NCBI RefSeq assembly: GCF_022410535.1
Contig: NZ_JAKNBL010000007.1
Location: forward strand, 62,001 to 126,000
Direction of reading: 5' to 3'
Length of the DNA stretch: 64,000 nucleotides
Source: Pelotomaculum terephthalicicum JT
Lineage (GTDB): Bacteria; Bacillota; Desulfotomaculia; Desulfotomaculales; Pelotomaculaceae
Made by a program: the position numbers and the translations under genes. Positions 39,194 to 49,380 of this stretch are shown here, piece by piece. The notes beneath the pieces are model-generated. The model had not been told where the DNA came from and searched no databases. It worked only from the letters and a program-made list of their open reading frames with translations. The stretch's first letter is position 1; every line of letters starts with the position of its first letter.

Positions 39194-40447
39194 TTATTTC
39201 TCCGCAACTACTTTGGTGCCTAGAACGCTCCATATACGCGGGTCCTCCATACCGAGCCGCCAGACGGCAATACCTCCAAGGGTGTAACTGTTAACGATGT
39301 CAAGCTTGCAGGTCAGGCTGGAAGCGTTTTCAAACCATACCTGGTGTTCTCTTCCATAGTTCCAGTAATAGAAGTACGGCACTTTTCCGGCCTCGTTCCA
39401 TTGTATGACTGCTCCCCTGGAAACCGCTATATCCATAGCCTGGCTGTAGGAAAGATAAGTCGGGCCAGCCTGACCAGTTTCCCAGTCAAAGCCATAGCCG
39501 GGTATGCCCAGGAGAATTTTTTCCGGAGGGATATTTTGCACAGCGAACTTCACAACACTCTCAACCCAGCCGGATGAAGCTATCGGACCCGGCCCGCTGG
39601 AATAGCCGTGTTCGTCGTAGGACATGATGATCACATGATGTGCATACCGGCCAATCTCACCGTAGTCAAAGGGGCCGGACCAGGTATTGGAACGGTCGTC
39701 CCACGTTTTGGCCGGCACGCAGACTGTAACCTTGTAACCCTGCTTGTCCAACCTCTCGTACAGCTCTTTTACCAGCAGGGAGAACTTGTCCCGGTCCCAC
39801 AGGTATACATTTTCAATATCAAGGTTGACTCCGTCATAACCGTATTTTTTGATCAAGCTTTCCAACTGGCTGATGAACGTTCTCCTGGTATCAGCAGTAG
39901 CCAACATCTCCGAGGCCAATTCTTTAGCGTCGATCTGGCCGCCGTACAGCAAGTTGTGAACCAGAACCAAAGCCTGAACGTTGTTCCGGCGAGCCTCTTC
40001 GATAACAGCAACTTTGTCTTCAGTGGCCGGTTCATCACCGCTTTGATGCTCCCATATTTCCATCCCGTTCTCAGGTGAAAGCCTGTACCAAAACGGGGCA
40101 ACAGCGCTTATCAGTTCGCTGTTGGCCGTCATACTGTTGTAAGAACTGGGCTGATCCATTTCTCTGTCCACATAGAAACCCAGAACATAGAGGCTGTTGT
40201 TATTGCCGGAAAATGGAATGTAAACCTTGCCCTGCGGTATACGGAGTAGTTGACCGGGATAAATCATGTCGGAGTGGAGGTTATTTGCAATTTTTAATTC
40301 ATCTATCGTTGTCCCGTATTTTTTGCCGATGGAAAACAGAGTATCACCTTTTTGAATTATGTATGTCCGAGCTAGAATTGGAGACGCGCATATTAAAACA
40401 GCGACTATAACAGTTAATATAAAAGCAATATTTTTTATTCTTTTCAA
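39194..40447 (-). CDS. LysM-GH18 spore peptidoglycan hydrolase (SleL/YaaH-like)
   Basis: Exported hydrolase that should cleave spore cortex or cell-wall glycan. A hydrophobic leader (about residues 4-25) is followed by one LysM domain (29-71; YIIQKGDTLFSIGKKYGTT..LYPGQ-like) and a GH18 barrel (about 85-405). The GH18 motif YDGVNLDIE holds the catalytic Glu (about residue 212). Further marks are ALVLVHN, IIMSYDEHGYSSGPGP and GIPGYGFDW. The frame is open to 40558, but the SD GAGGAG lies 5 nt before TTG 40447, giving MKRIKNIAF (417 aa). It belongs to the spore germination glucosaminidase group; the exact bond is not clear from sequence. Confidence 0.88.
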   Translation of the reverse strand: MKRIKNIAFILTVIVAVLICASPILARTYIIQKGDTLFSIGKKYGTTIDELKIANNLHSDMIYPGQLLRIPQGKVYIPFSGNNNSLYVLGFYVDREMDQPSSYNSMTANSELISAVAPFWYRLSPENGMEIWEHQSGDEPATEDKVAVIEEARRNNVQALVLVHNLLYGGQIDAKELASEMLATADTRRTFISQLESLIKKYGYDGVNLDIENVYLWDRDKFSLLVKELYERLDKQGYKVTVCVPAKTWDDRSNTWSGPFDYGEIGRYAHHVIIMSYDEHGYSSGPGPIASSGWVESVVKFAVQNIPPEKILLGIPGYGFDWETGQAGPTYLSYSQAMDIAVSRGAVIQWNEAGKVPYFYYWNYGREHQVWFENASSLTCKLDIVNSYTLGGIAVWRLGMEDPRIWSVLGTKVVAEK

Positions 40448-40567
40448 AAAAACTCCTCCTCGTATCCCGGATAAACAAATTATACAGGAGGAAGAGATAG
40501 TATTCACTGTGTAATAAGTGGTAATTGTATAAAGACATGTGATCGTTTTTTCTATCATTACCGCTTA

Positions 40568-40596
40568 TTGACTTAGAAAACTTAGTAGTCTATATT
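40568..40596 (+). promoter_or_regulatory. SigA-type promoter for the UbiA-family gene
   Basis: TTGACT (40568-40573), 17-nt spacer, TATATT (40591-40596): five of six consensus bases in each box. Transcription should begin near 40603, leaving a leader of about 160 nt that contains the hairpin at 40663-40697. Confidence 0.7.
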
Positions 40597-40662
40597 GTTA
40601 AGGCCTATGTATAGTGGTAAAATTTAAAACTGAAATCTTATTATCATGGGGATTAGGATTCA

Positions 40663-40697
40663 GACTTCGGTGGGAGGTAGAATCCCCCACCGAAGTC
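40663..40697 (+). promoter_or_regulatory. 12-bp leader hairpin upstream of the UbiA-family gene
   Basis: Arms GACTTCGGTGGG (40663-40674) and CCCACCGAAGTC (40686-40697) pair perfectly around an 11-nt loop, and a CCGAA/TTCGG mini-palindrome follows at once. It lies in the 5' leader between promoter and SD. It has no U-tract, so it is not a simple terminator. No riboswitch class was recognised. Confidence 0.55.
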
Positions 40698-40762
40698 CCG
40701 AAGTTCGGCGGAAGCTAAAAAAGTACACTATTATTCGAAGGTAATTTTACGAGGTAATCAAA

Positions 40763-41656
40763 ATGAACAAGACAATGATCTATGTACTGGAAACACGTCC
40801 TCAATTTATTATTCTGTCCATAGCATGCGTACTGGTCGGTGCAGGCGCAGCGTACTGGAAGGCAGGCAGCATTAACCTTTACTATCTTGTCATTGCCATG
40901 GTTGGAGCCATTTCGGCGCATGCTTCAGTGAACATACTGAATGATTATTGTGACTACAAGAGCGGGCTTGATGAGATGACTTTAAAAACTCCTTTCAGCG
41001 GCGGCAGTGGTATTCTGCCTGGCAAGAAGATGTCCTCCAAAGCCGCCCTTTACTATGGCCTGGCGACTTTGAGTATAGCAATTATACTGGGTTTTTATTT
41101 AGTGTTTGCCCGGGGCTGGCAGATACTCTTGGTGGGCGTCCCGGGGATATTACTGATTGTTTTATACACCCGGTATATAACCCGTTCCCCCTTGCTGTGC
41201 CTGTTGGCGCCAGGGTTGGGATTCGGACCCTGTATGGTTCTGGGCACTTATTTCGTAATGCGGGGATTTTATGATGTTACATCCGTGGCCGTTTCTCTAA
41301 TCCCACTCTTTTTTGTAAGCAATCTTCTGCTGCTGAATCAATTCCCGGATATCGAAGCCGACCGCGCCGCAGGACGCCGGCACTTGCTGACCTTAATTGA
41401 CCTTAAGGGAAATACTTATATTTATTCCGCCTTAAACTTTGGAGCCTTTCTTGTGCTGATCATCAGTGTTTATCTGAAATTGCTGCCGTTATTAACCCTT
41501 GTGGCATTGATTAGTCTGCCGCTCGCGATAAATACCACTATTGGCGTCAGTAAAAACTGTGACGATATTCCATCTTTGTTGCCTTATTTGGGGAAGAATG
41601 TCCTCCTTATTCTTTCCACACTTTTTCTCGTAGCAATAGGGTTATTCTTTTCTTGA
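40763..41656 (+). CDS. UbiA-family prenyltransferase (MenA-like)
   Basis: Integral membrane enzyme that attaches an isoprenoid chain to an aromatic or other acceptor. Both Asp-rich motifs are present: LNDYCDYKSGLDE (NDxxDxxxD, residues about 60-70) and NQFPDIEADRAAGRR (second DxxxD). About eight or nine transmembrane helices over 297 aa. This resembles MenA (1,4-dihydroxy-2-naphthoate prenyltransferase), but no other menaquinone gene is near and UbiA proteins vary in substrate, so I give no symbol. ATG at 40763 lies 8 nt after GAGGTA. Monocistronic by appearance, with promoter and leader at 40568-40762. Confidence 0.88.
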   Translation: MNKTMIYVLETRPQFIILSIACVLVGAGAAYWKAGSINLYYLVIAMVGAISAHASVNILNDYCDYKSGLDEMTLKTPFSGGSGILPGKKMSSKAALYYGLATLSIAIILGFYLVFARGWQILLVGVPGILLIVLYTRYITRSPLLCLLAPGLGFGPCMVLGTYFVMRGFYDVTSVAVSLIPLFFVSNLLLLNQFPDIEADRAAGRRHLLTLIDLKGNTYIYSALNFGAFLVLIISVYLKLLPLLTLVALISLPLAINTTIGVSKNCDDIPSLLPYLGKNVLLILSTLFLVAIGLFFS

Positions 41657-41829
41657 TAATATTGCCTTCCTTCAATACCTTCCTCTTTTCCGACATGCAA
41701 AAATTTATTCCCGTTTCATCTATATATTCAGCTGATAATTCGGAATACTAACAGCAAGCGGAGTCAACGGTAAATGAATACCTGGAAATCCGGCTTGTCT
41801 ATTTTTTGACTTGGGGGAGGATGGGGATC

Positions 41830-43062
41830 TTGAAAAAAAATTCAGGATTATTTGCGATAGCATTAATAGTAATATTCTGTCTTATTGCTTTCTGTTATGC
41901 GTTTGTGGTAAAGAAGAATTCAATTACGGCCCAGTCAACTGCCGGGCTATTTCAGAAACAACCGGAAGAAGCACCCGAATACCCGCCGGGCAGGTTTACC
42001 ACCATCATTGACGAGCAGGAAAACGTACTGTCAATGATGTCCAGGGCTGTATACATAGGAGATGAAATTTACACTTCCGAAGGGAAGATCTATCGGCTGG
42101 ACAAGGTGCAGGGCGACCGGGCATCGGCAAGATTTTTGGGTATGGACCCGCAAATAGTAGCCTATAATGAGTTTTACGCATCTCAGGAAATACCGGTAAT
42201 TAATAATAACACCTCAAACAAACCGTCTTCACCGGCCAACTTTGCCATTTACCATACTCACAGCGACGAGTCGTACATACCTTCCGACGGCGCCGATTCC
42301 ATAAACTTCAAAGGTGGTATCTACAAGGTAGGCATGATCATAGCCGAGCGCTTAAGGAAAGCTGGGATGGGAGTAGATTACGACCAAACACCGCATGACC
42401 CGCACGACAATAACGCTTATGTTCGTTCGCGGCGGACGGCGGTAAAACTGTTGAGCAACAACCCGGTGGCAATGTTTGACGTACACCGTGACGGTGTGCC
42501 TGATCCAAATTTTTATAGAGATAAAATCAGTGGTCAGAACGTGGCCAGACTTCGTCTTGTAATAGGCCGGGAAAATCCGCGCATGTCGGCAAATCTGGAT
42601 TTTGCCAAACAGATGCTGACTGCTGTAAATAATATCCATCCAAAGGTGGTAAAGGAAATTTTCGTGGGGAAAGGTAACTATAACCAGGATTTATTGCCCA
42701 CCGCTCTGCTTATCGAGGCAGGTACTTACACCAACACCAGGGAGGAAGCCGAACGGGGCGTCGCCCTGTTTGCTGAAGCGCTGCCCCCAGCTCTTGGCAT
42801 TAATACTGCTTCTCCGGCTCCCCAAGGACCGGCAGCCCCAAGTGCGTCCACAGAGGCAACCAGGGGTTCATGGAAGGCGCTGGGGTGGCTGCTGGGAATG
42901 ACAGTTTTTGCCGGCCTGGCGTTTATACTGATTAGTGACGGAAACCTATTCAACGCCAGAAAAAGGTTTTCAGATTTTATCAGAGAGATTATGCCTCTTG
43001 TCCCGCGCCGGGCGGCACGTAAACCGGAGCTCAATAACGAAAATAAAAAGAATAACGATTAA
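41830..43062 (+). CDS. spoIIP: Stage II sporulation protein P
   Basis: Membrane-bound peptidoglycan amidase/endopeptidase of the SpoIIDMP engulfment machine. An N-terminal transmembrane helix (about residues 5-26) anchors it. The SpoIIP domain shows FAIYHTHSDESYIPSDG, VAMFDVHRDGVPDPNFY, RLVIGRENPRMSANLDFAK and LLPTALLIEAGTYTNTREEAERGV. A second hydrophobic stretch near the C-terminus (WLLGMTVFAGLAFILI) is unusual for SpoIIP and could add a second anchor. GGGGGAGG lies 9 nt from TTG 41830; an in-frame ATG at 41821 touches the SD. Convergent with the carbonic-anhydrase-like gene. Confidence 0.9.
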   Translation: MKKNSGLFAIALIVIFCLIAFCYAFVVKKNSITAQSTAGLFQKQPEEAPEYPPGRFTTIIDEQENVLSMMSRAVYIGDEIYTSEGKIYRLDKVQGDRASARFLGMDPQIVAYNEFYASQEIPVINNNTSNKPSSPANFAIYHTHSDESYIPSDGADSINFKGGIYKVGMIIAERLRKAGMGVDYDQTPHDPHDNNAYVRSRRTAVKLLSNNPVAMFDVHRDGVPDPNFYRDKISGQNVARLRLVIGRENPRMSANLDFAKQMLTAVNNIHPKVVKEIFVGKGNYNQDLLPTALLIEAGTYTNTREEAERGVALFAEALPPALGINTASPAPQGPAAPSASTEATRGSWKALGWLLGMTVFAGLAFILISDGNLFNARKRFSDFIREIMPLVPRRAARKPELNNENKKNND

Positions 43063-43118
43063 ACATAAAATATGCGGAAACTGTTAACTCTCCTGCATTT
43101 TTGCGGACGCGGCATTTA

Positions 43119-43661
43119 TTACCCCTCAGCACTAAAACCTATTTTTTCCATTCCTTCCCGTAAATATTGTTGAGCCAGATCAACATATAGCTGCTTGCCC
43201 CACGTCCAAAATTCAACGTCTCTGGATTCAACTTCTCTTATAATACGGGCCGGGTTACCGGCTACCACAACTTTTTCAGGCACACTCTGCCGATTCCTGA
43301 CAACACTTCCCTCGGCAACAATAGCCCAGTATCCGACTTTGGCATGCAGGCTCAAAATAGCTCCCATGCCAATGACAGCATAGTCAGCAATATCTTCCGC
43401 GTGGATTATCGCGCCGTGCCCCGCGGTTACACTCCGTCCAATCCGGCAGGTACCGCCCGGCGGCGCGTGTATCACTGTGCCTTCCTCAATCGCGGTCCCC
43501 GAACCAATGACGATAGTCCCGTAATCACCCCTGAGGATGGCTCCGTGCCCTATGTAGCTGTTTTCACCAACCCGGACGTCACCAATAACCATGGCCAGTT
43601 CACTCACGTAACTTCCCGCACCAATAAACGGCTCCCTACCGGAGAAACGATACAATGACAT
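43119..43661 (-). CDS. Gamma-class carbonic anhydrase-like hexapeptide protein
   Basis: Left-handed beta-helix trimer of the gamma carbonic anhydrase/YrdA family. Hexapeptide repeats run through GDVRVGENSYIGHGAILRGDYGTIVIGSGTAIEEGTVIHAP, with the metal-binding histidines expected in the VIHAP, TAGHGAIIHAED and YAVIGMGAILS stretches. Start at ATG 43661, 7 nt after GGAGG, giving MSLYRFSGREPFIG (180 aa); 43679 also opens the frame but has no SD. It follows hisI by 33 nt. Many family members have no proven carbonic anhydrase activity. Confidence 0.88.
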   Translation of the reverse strand: MSLYRFSGREPFIGAGSYVSELAMVIGDVRVGENSYIGHGAILRGDYGTIVIGSGTAIEEGTVIHAPPGGTCRIGRSVTAGHGAIIHAEDIADYAVIGMGAILSLHAKVGYWAIVAEGSVVRNRQSVPEKVVVAGNPARIIREVESRDVEFWTWGKQLYVDLAQQYLREGMEKIGFSAEG

Positions 43662-43694
43662 GAGAATGCCTCCAAACAATTATGAAAATAATGT

Positions 43695-44081
43695 TTAGGA
43701 TCGCGCCCCGTATACCTTGTCCGGGTCGAACAATTTTTCACCTACCACTGAAACGGTCCCGTCCTGTTCCAGCCGGTAATGAAAACAAGTGCGGTATCCT
43801 TCATGACAGGCTGCTCCTTGTTGCTCCACCTTCAACAGGAGAGTGTCGCGGTCACAGTCGTAGAACACCTCTTTCACCCGCTGGACGTTGCCCGAGGTTT
43901 CTCCTTTATGCCAGAAGACCTTCCTGCTGCGGCTCCAGAACCAGGTTTCACCGGTGGCCAGTGTCTTTTCCAAAGACGCCTGGTTCATATAGGCCATCAT
44001 CAGCACCTCTCCGTTGCCTGCGTCTTGGACTATGGCCGGAACGAGGCCTGCCTCGTTGTATTTGATCCTGTTTAAATCCAT
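43695..44081 (-). CDS. hisI: Phosphoribosyl-AMP cyclohydrolase
   Basis: Third step of histidine synthesis: opens the purine ring of PR-AMP. The Zn/Mg motifs are [42 protein letters not shown] and [26 protein letters not shown]. At 128 aa from ATG 44081 (7 nt after GGAGG) it is cyclohydrolase only; no HisE (PR-ATP pyrophosphohydrolase) domain is fused and none follows in the window. It lies 63 nt after hisF. Confidence 0.95.
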   Translation of the reverse strand: MDLNRIKYNEAGLVPAIVQDAGNGEVLMMAYMNQASLEKTLATGETWFWSRSRKVFWHKGETSGNVQRVKEVFYDCDRDTLLLKVEQQGAACHEGYRTCFHYRLEQDGTVSVVGEKLFDPDKVYGARS

Positions 44082-44144
44082 AAAATAACCTCCGTTACGC
44101 AAAAACTATCATACTTGCCGCAATCTTGCCGCAAGGGACGTGAA

Positions 44145-44903
44145 TTAGATTCTAACTGCGATGCCAACGGACCGCAAGTATTTCTTCGTCTCCCGGATTG
44201 AATACTCGCCATAGTGAAAAATTGAAGCGGCCAGGGCGGCGTCGGCTTCTCCCTCAGTCAAACCTTCGGCCATATGCTGTAAAGTACCGACCCCACCGGA
44301 AGCGATTACAGGTATATTTACCGCTCTCGCTATGGTCCGGGTCAGAGGGAGATCAAATCCGTCTTTAGTGCCGTCCCGGTTCATGCTGGTGAGCAGTATT
44401 TCCCCCGCTCCGAGCGATTCGACTTTTTGAGCCCATTCCCGCGCATCGATCCCGGTGGGCGTACGGCCCCCATGGATGTAAACCTCCCAGCTGGCCGGTC
44501 CTGACTGCCGGGCGTCAATGGCAACCACGACACACTGGCTGCCGAATCTACCCGCGGCTTCCGCCACCAGATTCGGGTTCTTCACCGCCGCTGTATTGAC
44601 AGACACTTTATCCGCGCCAGCCGTGAGGATGGCGCGAATGTCCTCCAGGGTGCTGATTCCGCCGCCCACAGTATATGGGATAAACACCTCGCCGGCAGTA
44701 CGGTAAACCATATCCAGGGTAGTTTTGCGCTCTTCAAATGATGCTGTGATATCCAAGAATACCAGTTCATCCGCCCCTTCCCGGTCATAAAAAGCAGCCA
44801 ATTCAACCGGATCGCCGGCGTCACGCAGATTAACGAAATTCGTTCCTTTAACAACCCTGCCGTTAGCAACGTCCAAACAAGGAATAATCCTTTTCTGAAG
44901 CAT
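44145..44903 (-). CDS. hisF: Imidazole glycerol phosphate synthase, cyclase subunit
   Basis: TIM barrel that, with HisH, converts PRFAR and ammonia to IGP and AICAR. It starts [22 protein letters not shown] with the catalytic Asp in CLDV. The second Asp is in AIDARQ, and phosphate loops VGGGI and ASGGVG mark both half-barrels. At 252 aa it is standard. It lies 2 nt after hisA, and hisI follows. Confidence 0.97.
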   Translation of the reverse strand: MLQKRIIPCLDVANGRVVKGTNFVNLRDAGDPVELAAFYDREGADELVFLDITASFEERKTTLDMVYRTAGEVFIPYTVGGGISTLEDIRAILTAGADKVSVNTAAVKNPNLVAEAAGRFGSQCVVVAIDARQSGPASWEVYIHGGRTPTGIDAREWAQKVESLGAGEILLTSMNRDGTKDGFDLPLTRTIARAVNIPVIASGGVGTLQHMAEGLTEGEADAALAASIFHYGEYSIRETKKYLRSVGIAVRI

Positions 44904-44905
44904 AT

Positions 44906-45646
44906 TTACGCCTCCGTTTCTTCCCCGGCGGCAATGGCCAGCGCTTCTTTCAAAGTAACGGTTCCGGCATAAAGCGATTTGCCGATGATCACTGAATCAA
45001 TACCCAGATGCTCTAATTTTTTTACTGCCCTCAGGTCATCCGCAGTGGAAACACCGCCTGAAGCGACTATCTTTAAGCCGGTTGCCCGGGCAAGCTCCCC
45101 GGTGGCTTCGAGGTTTGGTCCCTGCAGAGTACCGTCACGCCTGATGTCCGTAAACACAACTCTTTGAACGCCCCGGTCCTGCATTTCTCTGGCCAGCTCC
45201 AGAGTGCTCTTTTCCACAGTCATACCCCAGCCTTCAATGGCCACACGCCCGTTTCGCCCGTCAATACCCACCAGTATAGCCTCCCCGAATTTGCCGCAGG
45301 CCTCGGAAACCATTTGCGGCCTCAAGATAGCCGCCGTTCCGAGGATCACCCTAGTCGCGCCCAGTTCCAGCAAGCGCTCCACAGTATCCAGACTTCTTAT
45401 CCCCCCGCCAATCTGCACCGGCATATTGACAGCATTCAATATTTCACTGATTACGTCCATGTTCTTGGGAGCGCCTGCAAACGCGCCGTCCAAGTCAACA
45501 ACGTGCAGCCAGCGGGCGCCCTGTTCCTGCCAGTGAACGGCCATGGCCACCGGATCGTTTGAATAAACTGTTTCTTGGTCCAACTTGCCCTCCACCAGCC
45601 TCACACACTTGCCGGCGCGCAAGTCAATTGCGGGAATAATCAACAT
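44906..45646 (-). CDS. hisA: ProFAR isomerase
   Basis: Isomerises ProFAR to PRFAR (fourth step of histidine synthesis) in a TIM barrel related to HisF. Catalytic Asp in [27 protein letters not shown] phosphate loop, [28 protein letters not shown] (second Asp) and VASGGVS. At 246 aa it is normal. The ATG overlaps the end of hisH by 7 nt, so the two are translationally coupled. Confidence 0.97.
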   Translation of the reverse strand: MLIIPAIDLRAGKCVRLVEGKLDQETVYSNDPVAMAVHWQEQGARWLHVVDLDGAFAGAPKNMDVISEILNAVNMPVQIGGGIRSLDTVERLLELGATRVILGTAAILRPQMVSEACGKFGEAILVGIDGRNGRVAIEGWGMTVEKSTLELAREMQDRGVQRVVFTDIRRDGTLQGPNLEATGELARATGLKIVASGGVSTADDLRAVKKLEHLGIDSVIIGKSLYAGTVTLKEALAIAAGEETEA

Positions 45647-46251
45647 CCTTCAACCACTCTCCCGAAATTCTCTAATATTTTTAAGCCCAGGGTACTGCTC
45701 TTTTCCGGGTGAAACTGAATTCCGTATATATTCCCCTTCCCCACAATACAAGCAAAACGCACCCCGTACTCAGTCAGCGCCAGGGCCAATTCCTCCTTGG
45801 CCGGGTCTACATAATAAGAATGGACAAAATAAAATGAAGAAAGGTCGGGAATACCCTCTAGCAGCGGATCCGGACGTTTTATCTCCAACTGGTTCCAGCC
45901 CATGTGCGGTATTTTTAACCCCTCCGGCAGGCGGCGCACCCGCCCCGGGAAAATACCAAGCCCTTCCGAGATTCCCCACTCTTCACTTGTTTCAAAAAGG
46001 AGCTGCTGTCCCAGGCAAATACCCAGGAATGGCTTTCCGGCTTCAACCGCCCGGTGAATGGCATCACCCATGCCGCCCGACCGCAGGTTGACCATGGCAT
46101 CGGCAAAAGCGCCAACTCCGGGAAGAACCACCCCGTCGGCTTCATCAATTTGTCCCGGATTTACAGCTACAACAGTCTTGACGCCAACTTTCTCAAAACC
46201 TTTGTGCACACTTCTGAGATTTCCCATACCGTAATCTATAATAGCAATCAT
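45640..46251 (-). CDS. hisH: Imidazole glycerol phosphate synthase, glutamine amidotransferase subunit
   Basis: Class I glutaminase that supplies ammonia to HisF. The Cys nucleophile lies in FLGICLGQQLLFE, and the catalytic His-Glu in YGIQFHPEKSS. The start MIAIIDYGMGNLRSVHKG is typical; ATG 46251 is 5 nt after GGAGG (a longer frame exists to 46266 without SD). At 203 aa it is the usual length. Between hisB and hisA. Confidence 0.97.
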   Translation of the reverse strand: MIAIIDYGMGNLRSVHKGFEKVGVKTVVAVNPGQIDEADGVVLPGVGAFADAMVNLRSGGMGDAIHRAVEAGKPFLGICLGQQLLFETSEEWGISEGLGIFPGRVRRLPEGLKIPHMGWNQLEIKRPDPLLEGIPDLSSFYFVHSYYVDPAKEELALALTEYGVRFACIVGKGNIYGIQFHPEKSSTLGLKILENFGRVVEGC

Positions 46252-46299
46252 TTTATCCTCCAACAAACATAGCTTTTGGAAAAGAAATACTAACTAACT

Positions 46300-46890
46300 T
46301 TATAGAACTCCTTTTGTGGTTGGAATGCCGCTCATGCCGCTCGCGGCAACGGCTTCCCGCAGAGAATGCCCTAAAGCCTTGAAAATCGACTCAATAATAT
46401 GGTGGGTGTTTTTGCCCGCCAACAAACGGACGTGCAGATTAAACTCACCATTCATAGCCACAGCCCTTAAAAATTCCTCAACTAACTCGGTCTCAAAATC
46501 TCCAACCCGCTGCGCCGGCATGGGCGCGTCGAAAGCTAAAAAACCCCGCCCGCTTAAATCAACCGCAACTAAAGCCAATGCTTCATCCATGGGGATGATT
46601 GCGCTGCCGTAGCGCTTAATCCCCTGTTTCCCGCCCAGAGCTTCCTTTATGGCGCGGCCCAGGCAGATACCGGCGTCTTCAACGGTATGGTGCCCGTCAA
46701 CAGCTAAATCTCCTTGTGCCGCAATTTCCAGATCGAAGCTGGCATGTTTGGCAAAGAGCTGCAGCATATGCTCGAAAAACGGCAACCCGGTCTGTATCCG
46801 GAAAGCTCCTGTGCCATCTAAGTCTACAGTCAGATTTATCTCGGTTTCCCCGGTTTTACGACTGACCGTGCCTTTGCGTAATCTGCTCAT
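46300..46890 (-). CDS. hisB: Imidazoleglycerol-phosphate dehydratase
   Basis: Dehydrates IGP to imidazole acetol phosphate using bound manganese. His- and Glu-rich metal motifs: LPFFEHMLQLFAKH, GDLAVDGHHTVEDAGICLGRAIKEALG, HVRLLAGKNTHHIIESIFKALGHSLREA. At 196 aa from ATG 46890 (SD AAAGGTG) it is the monofunctional form, without the phosphatase domain of enterobacterial HisB. Between hisC and hisH. Confidence 0.97.
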   Translation of the reverse strand: MSRLRKGTVSRKTGETEINLTVDLDGTGAFRIQTGLPFFEHMLQLFAKHASFDLEIAAQGDLAVDGHHTVEDAGICLGRAIKEALGGKQGIKRYGSAIIPMDEALALVAVDLSGRGFLAFDAPMPAQRVGDFETELVEEFLRAVAMNGEFNLHVRLLAGKNTHHIIESIFKALGHSLREAVAASGMSGIPTTKGVL

Positions 46891-46913
46891 AAAGTTCACC
46901 TTTCAAATTCAAT

Positions 46914-47987
46914 TTACGTCTTCAGGATATCACCAAGAGCCTTCAGGAACACCCCGTTTTCCCGCTCAGTCCCCACTGTCACCCGGAGGCAGCGTGACAA
47001 GGCCGGGTCATCTAAATAGCGGATTAAAACACCGCGTTCCAGCAGACCGTCATAAACCATCTTCGACGGCAACACCGTGCGGAACAGAATAAAGTTGGTC
47101 TCGGTGGGAAATACCTCTATACCGGGCAACCCGGCCAGGGCGGAAAAAAGGTGTTCCCTCTCGGCCAGGATTCTTTTTACTCTTTCCTGGAAAAGCGGCA
47201 TGTTATCAAGCACAGCCCTTGCCGCCGCCTGAGAAAAAGAATTAACGTTATACGGCGGTTTTGTTTTAAGCAACTCTGTCATAACCGGACCGCGCGCCAG
47301 GAGATATCCCACCCGCATGCCGGCCATGCTGAGTGCTTTGGAAAATGTGCGCAGGATCACCAGATTAGGATAGTTTTTTAATAAAGGAGCACCGGTTTCA
47401 CCGCCGAATTCTCCATAGGCCTCGTCCACCACCACCACGGCATTGGTATTTACCAGGATCTCCTCAATTACATCCAGCGGAGCAGCGTTGCCGGTTGGAC
47501 TATTGGGGTTGCAGATAACAACAATTTTCACCTCGGGTTTTGCCGCTGCTCTTATTAATGATTTGACATCGAGGCTAAAATCTTCAAGGCGGGGAACCTT
47601 TAATTCCCGGGACAACGCGATACGTCCATGTATCCCGTACATGGAAAAGGTCGGAGTCGCCACTGCAAACGCCGCCCCAGCGCCAAAAGCCAGCATCACC
47701 GTCAGGATAAGTTCGTCCGAGCCGTTGCCGACCATAATGTTTTCCGGTGCGACTCCGGTATAAGACGATAGTTTTTCACGCAGCTTGAAGGCATTTGTGT
47801 CCGGATAGCGATTGAAGTCCTGAGGAACAATGGTCTGGAAGATTTTATTTTTTACTTCAACCGGAAAATCGAAAGGATTTTCATTATCGGCCAATCTGAT
47901 CATGTTTGGATAGGCGGGAGCATCATAGGGAATTAATACTTTTAAGTCATCCCGTGCCAGGGTGTTGATTGCAAAAATTGATCCCAT
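46914..47987 (-). CDS. hisC: Histidinol-phosphate aminotransferase
   Basis: PLP-dependent class I/II aminotransferase. NENPFDFP substrate loop, [28 protein letters not shown] and the PLP-Lys in [20 protein letters not shown] at 47987 lies 9 nt after GAGG of the hisD end; an ATG at 48002 overlaps hisD, so I use 47987 (357 aa). Translation is coupled to hisD. Confidence 0.96.
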   Translation of the reverse strand: MGSIFAINTLARDDLKVLIPYDAPAYPNMIRLADNENPFDFPVEVKNKIFQTIVPQDFNRYPDTNAFKLREKLSSYTGVAPENIMVGNGSDELILTVMLAFGAGAAFAVATPTFSMYGIHGRIALSRELKVPRLEDFSLDVKSLIRAAAKPEVKIVVICNPNSPTGNAAPLDVIEEILVNTNAVVVVDEAYGEFGGETGAPLLKNYPNLVILRTFSKALSMAGMRVGYLLARGPVMTELLKTKPPYNVNSFSQAAARAVLDNMPLFQERVKRILAEREHLFSALAGLPGIEVFPTETNFILFRTVLPSKMVYDGLLERGVLIRYLDDPALSRCLRVTVGTERENGVFLKALGDILKT

Positions 47988-47988
47988 C

Positions 47989-49314
47989 TTAACAGCCCTC
48001 ATCTTCTTTTATTGCTTCATGTTCAAGCATCCTCACCCGCACGGCGTTGGCATGGGCGGATAAGCCTTCAACTTCAGCCAGCTTGACTATGGCGCCACCG
48101 GCTTCATTTAAGGCGGCCGGCGTATAAGAGAGCAAACTGGTTTTTTTGATAAACGCATCAACCCCCAAGGCTGAGTAAAACCGTGCCGTCCCTCCCGTCG
48201 GAAGAACATGGTTCGGTCCCGCCACGTAGTCGCCAACCGGCTCGGGAGTATGGCGGCCTAAGAAAACAGCGCCGGCATTTTCCACTCTGTTCAGCCAGTT
48301 AAATGGCTCAGTAATCATTAATTCCAGGTGTTCCGGAGCAAAGTGGTTGGCCAGGTCAAAAGCCTGCTCCAGGTTTTCGGTCACAACTATAGCTCCGTAA
48401 TTTTCCAGGGATTTTTCGATTATCTCCCGGCGGGAAAGCAATGACGCCTGCCTGAATACTTCAGCTTGTACTTTGAGCGCCAGTTCACCGCAGGGGGTCA
48501 GCAAGACCACTGAGGCCATTTCATCGTGTTCGGCCTGCGACAGCAAGTCGGCAGCCACGAAAGACGGGGTGGCGGTATCGTCCGCAATAACCAGCACCTC
48601 ACTCGGCCCGGCCAACATATCAATATCCACCTGTCCATAAACTTGTTGTTTGGCTAGAGTAACGTAAATATTCCCCGGACCGGTAATTTTATCAACTTTG
48701 GGAACAACAGCCGTTCCGTACGCCAGGGCGGCAATTGCTTGCGCTCCGCCAATTTTATAGATCTCACTCACCCCGGCCTCGGCTGCCGCCACCAAAGTGT
48801 GGGGGTCTATTTTCCCATCGCCGGCGGGTGGTGTGACCATGGCGATTTCTTGAACTCCGGCAACCCTTGCCGGCACCGCGTTCATCAGCACTGATGAGGG
48901 ATATGACGCTTTGCCGCCGGGAACATAGATACCAACCCGGCGCAAAGGCCTGACCATTTGACCTAAAACAATTCCCTTACCGCCTGTCTCGAACCATGAT
49001 TGCTGCAATTGTCTTTTATGGTAAGCAGTAATATTATGTAAAGCAAGACGAAGCGCCTCAAGGAAACTATCGCCGACGAACCGGTAAGCAGCCTCCACTT
49101 CATCATTGGCAACCTTTAACTCCCCAGGCGCAAGCTTACTCCCGCCAAATTCGGCGTTAAACTCGCATACAGCCTCGTCGCCTCCGGCTCGCACTGAAGC
49201 AATAATACCGGCGACCCGCGCCGCAATTTTCTCTTGATTATCCGTTTTCCTAATAAATATTTTATCTAATAAGGAATCTCCGGCTTTCACTATTTTTATT
49301 ATTTCATGTCTCAT
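47989..49314 (-). CDS. hisD: Histidinol dehydrogenase
   Basis: Zn-dependent oxidoreductase for the last two steps of histidine synthesis. Signature region [37 protein letters not shown] with catalytic His and Zn ligands. Other marks: [48 protein letters not shown] and [20 protein letters not shown]. At 441 aa it is normal. First his gene of the run; hisZ and hisG, which usually precede it in Firmicutes, are not here. Confidence 0.97.
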   Translation of the reverse strand: MRHEIIKIVKAGDSLLDKIFIRKTDNQEKIAARVAGIIASVRAGGDEAVCEFNAEFGGSKLAPGELKVANDEVEAAYRFVGDSFLEALRLALHNITAYHKRQLQQSWFETGGKGIVLGQMVRPLRRVGIYVPGGKASYPSSVLMNAVPARVAGVQEIAMVTPPAGDGKIDPHTLVAAAEAGVSEIYKIGGAQAIAALAYGTAVVPKVDKITGPGNIYVTLAKQQVYGQVDIDMLAGPSEVLVIADDTATPSFVAADLLSQAEHDEMASVVLLTPCGELALKVQAEVFRQASLLSRREIIEKSLENYGAIVVTENLEQAFDLANHFAPEHLELMITEPFNWLNRVENAGAVFLGRHTPEPVGDYVAGPNHVLPTGGTARFYSALGVDAFIKKTSLLSYTPAALNEAGGAIVKLAEVEGLSAHANAVRVRMLEHEAIKEDEGC

Positions 49315-49380
49315 CCCGATACCTCTTCAATACGTTAAAATACTACCACAATAAAATAATAAATCCCTTTCTGCGGCCTG

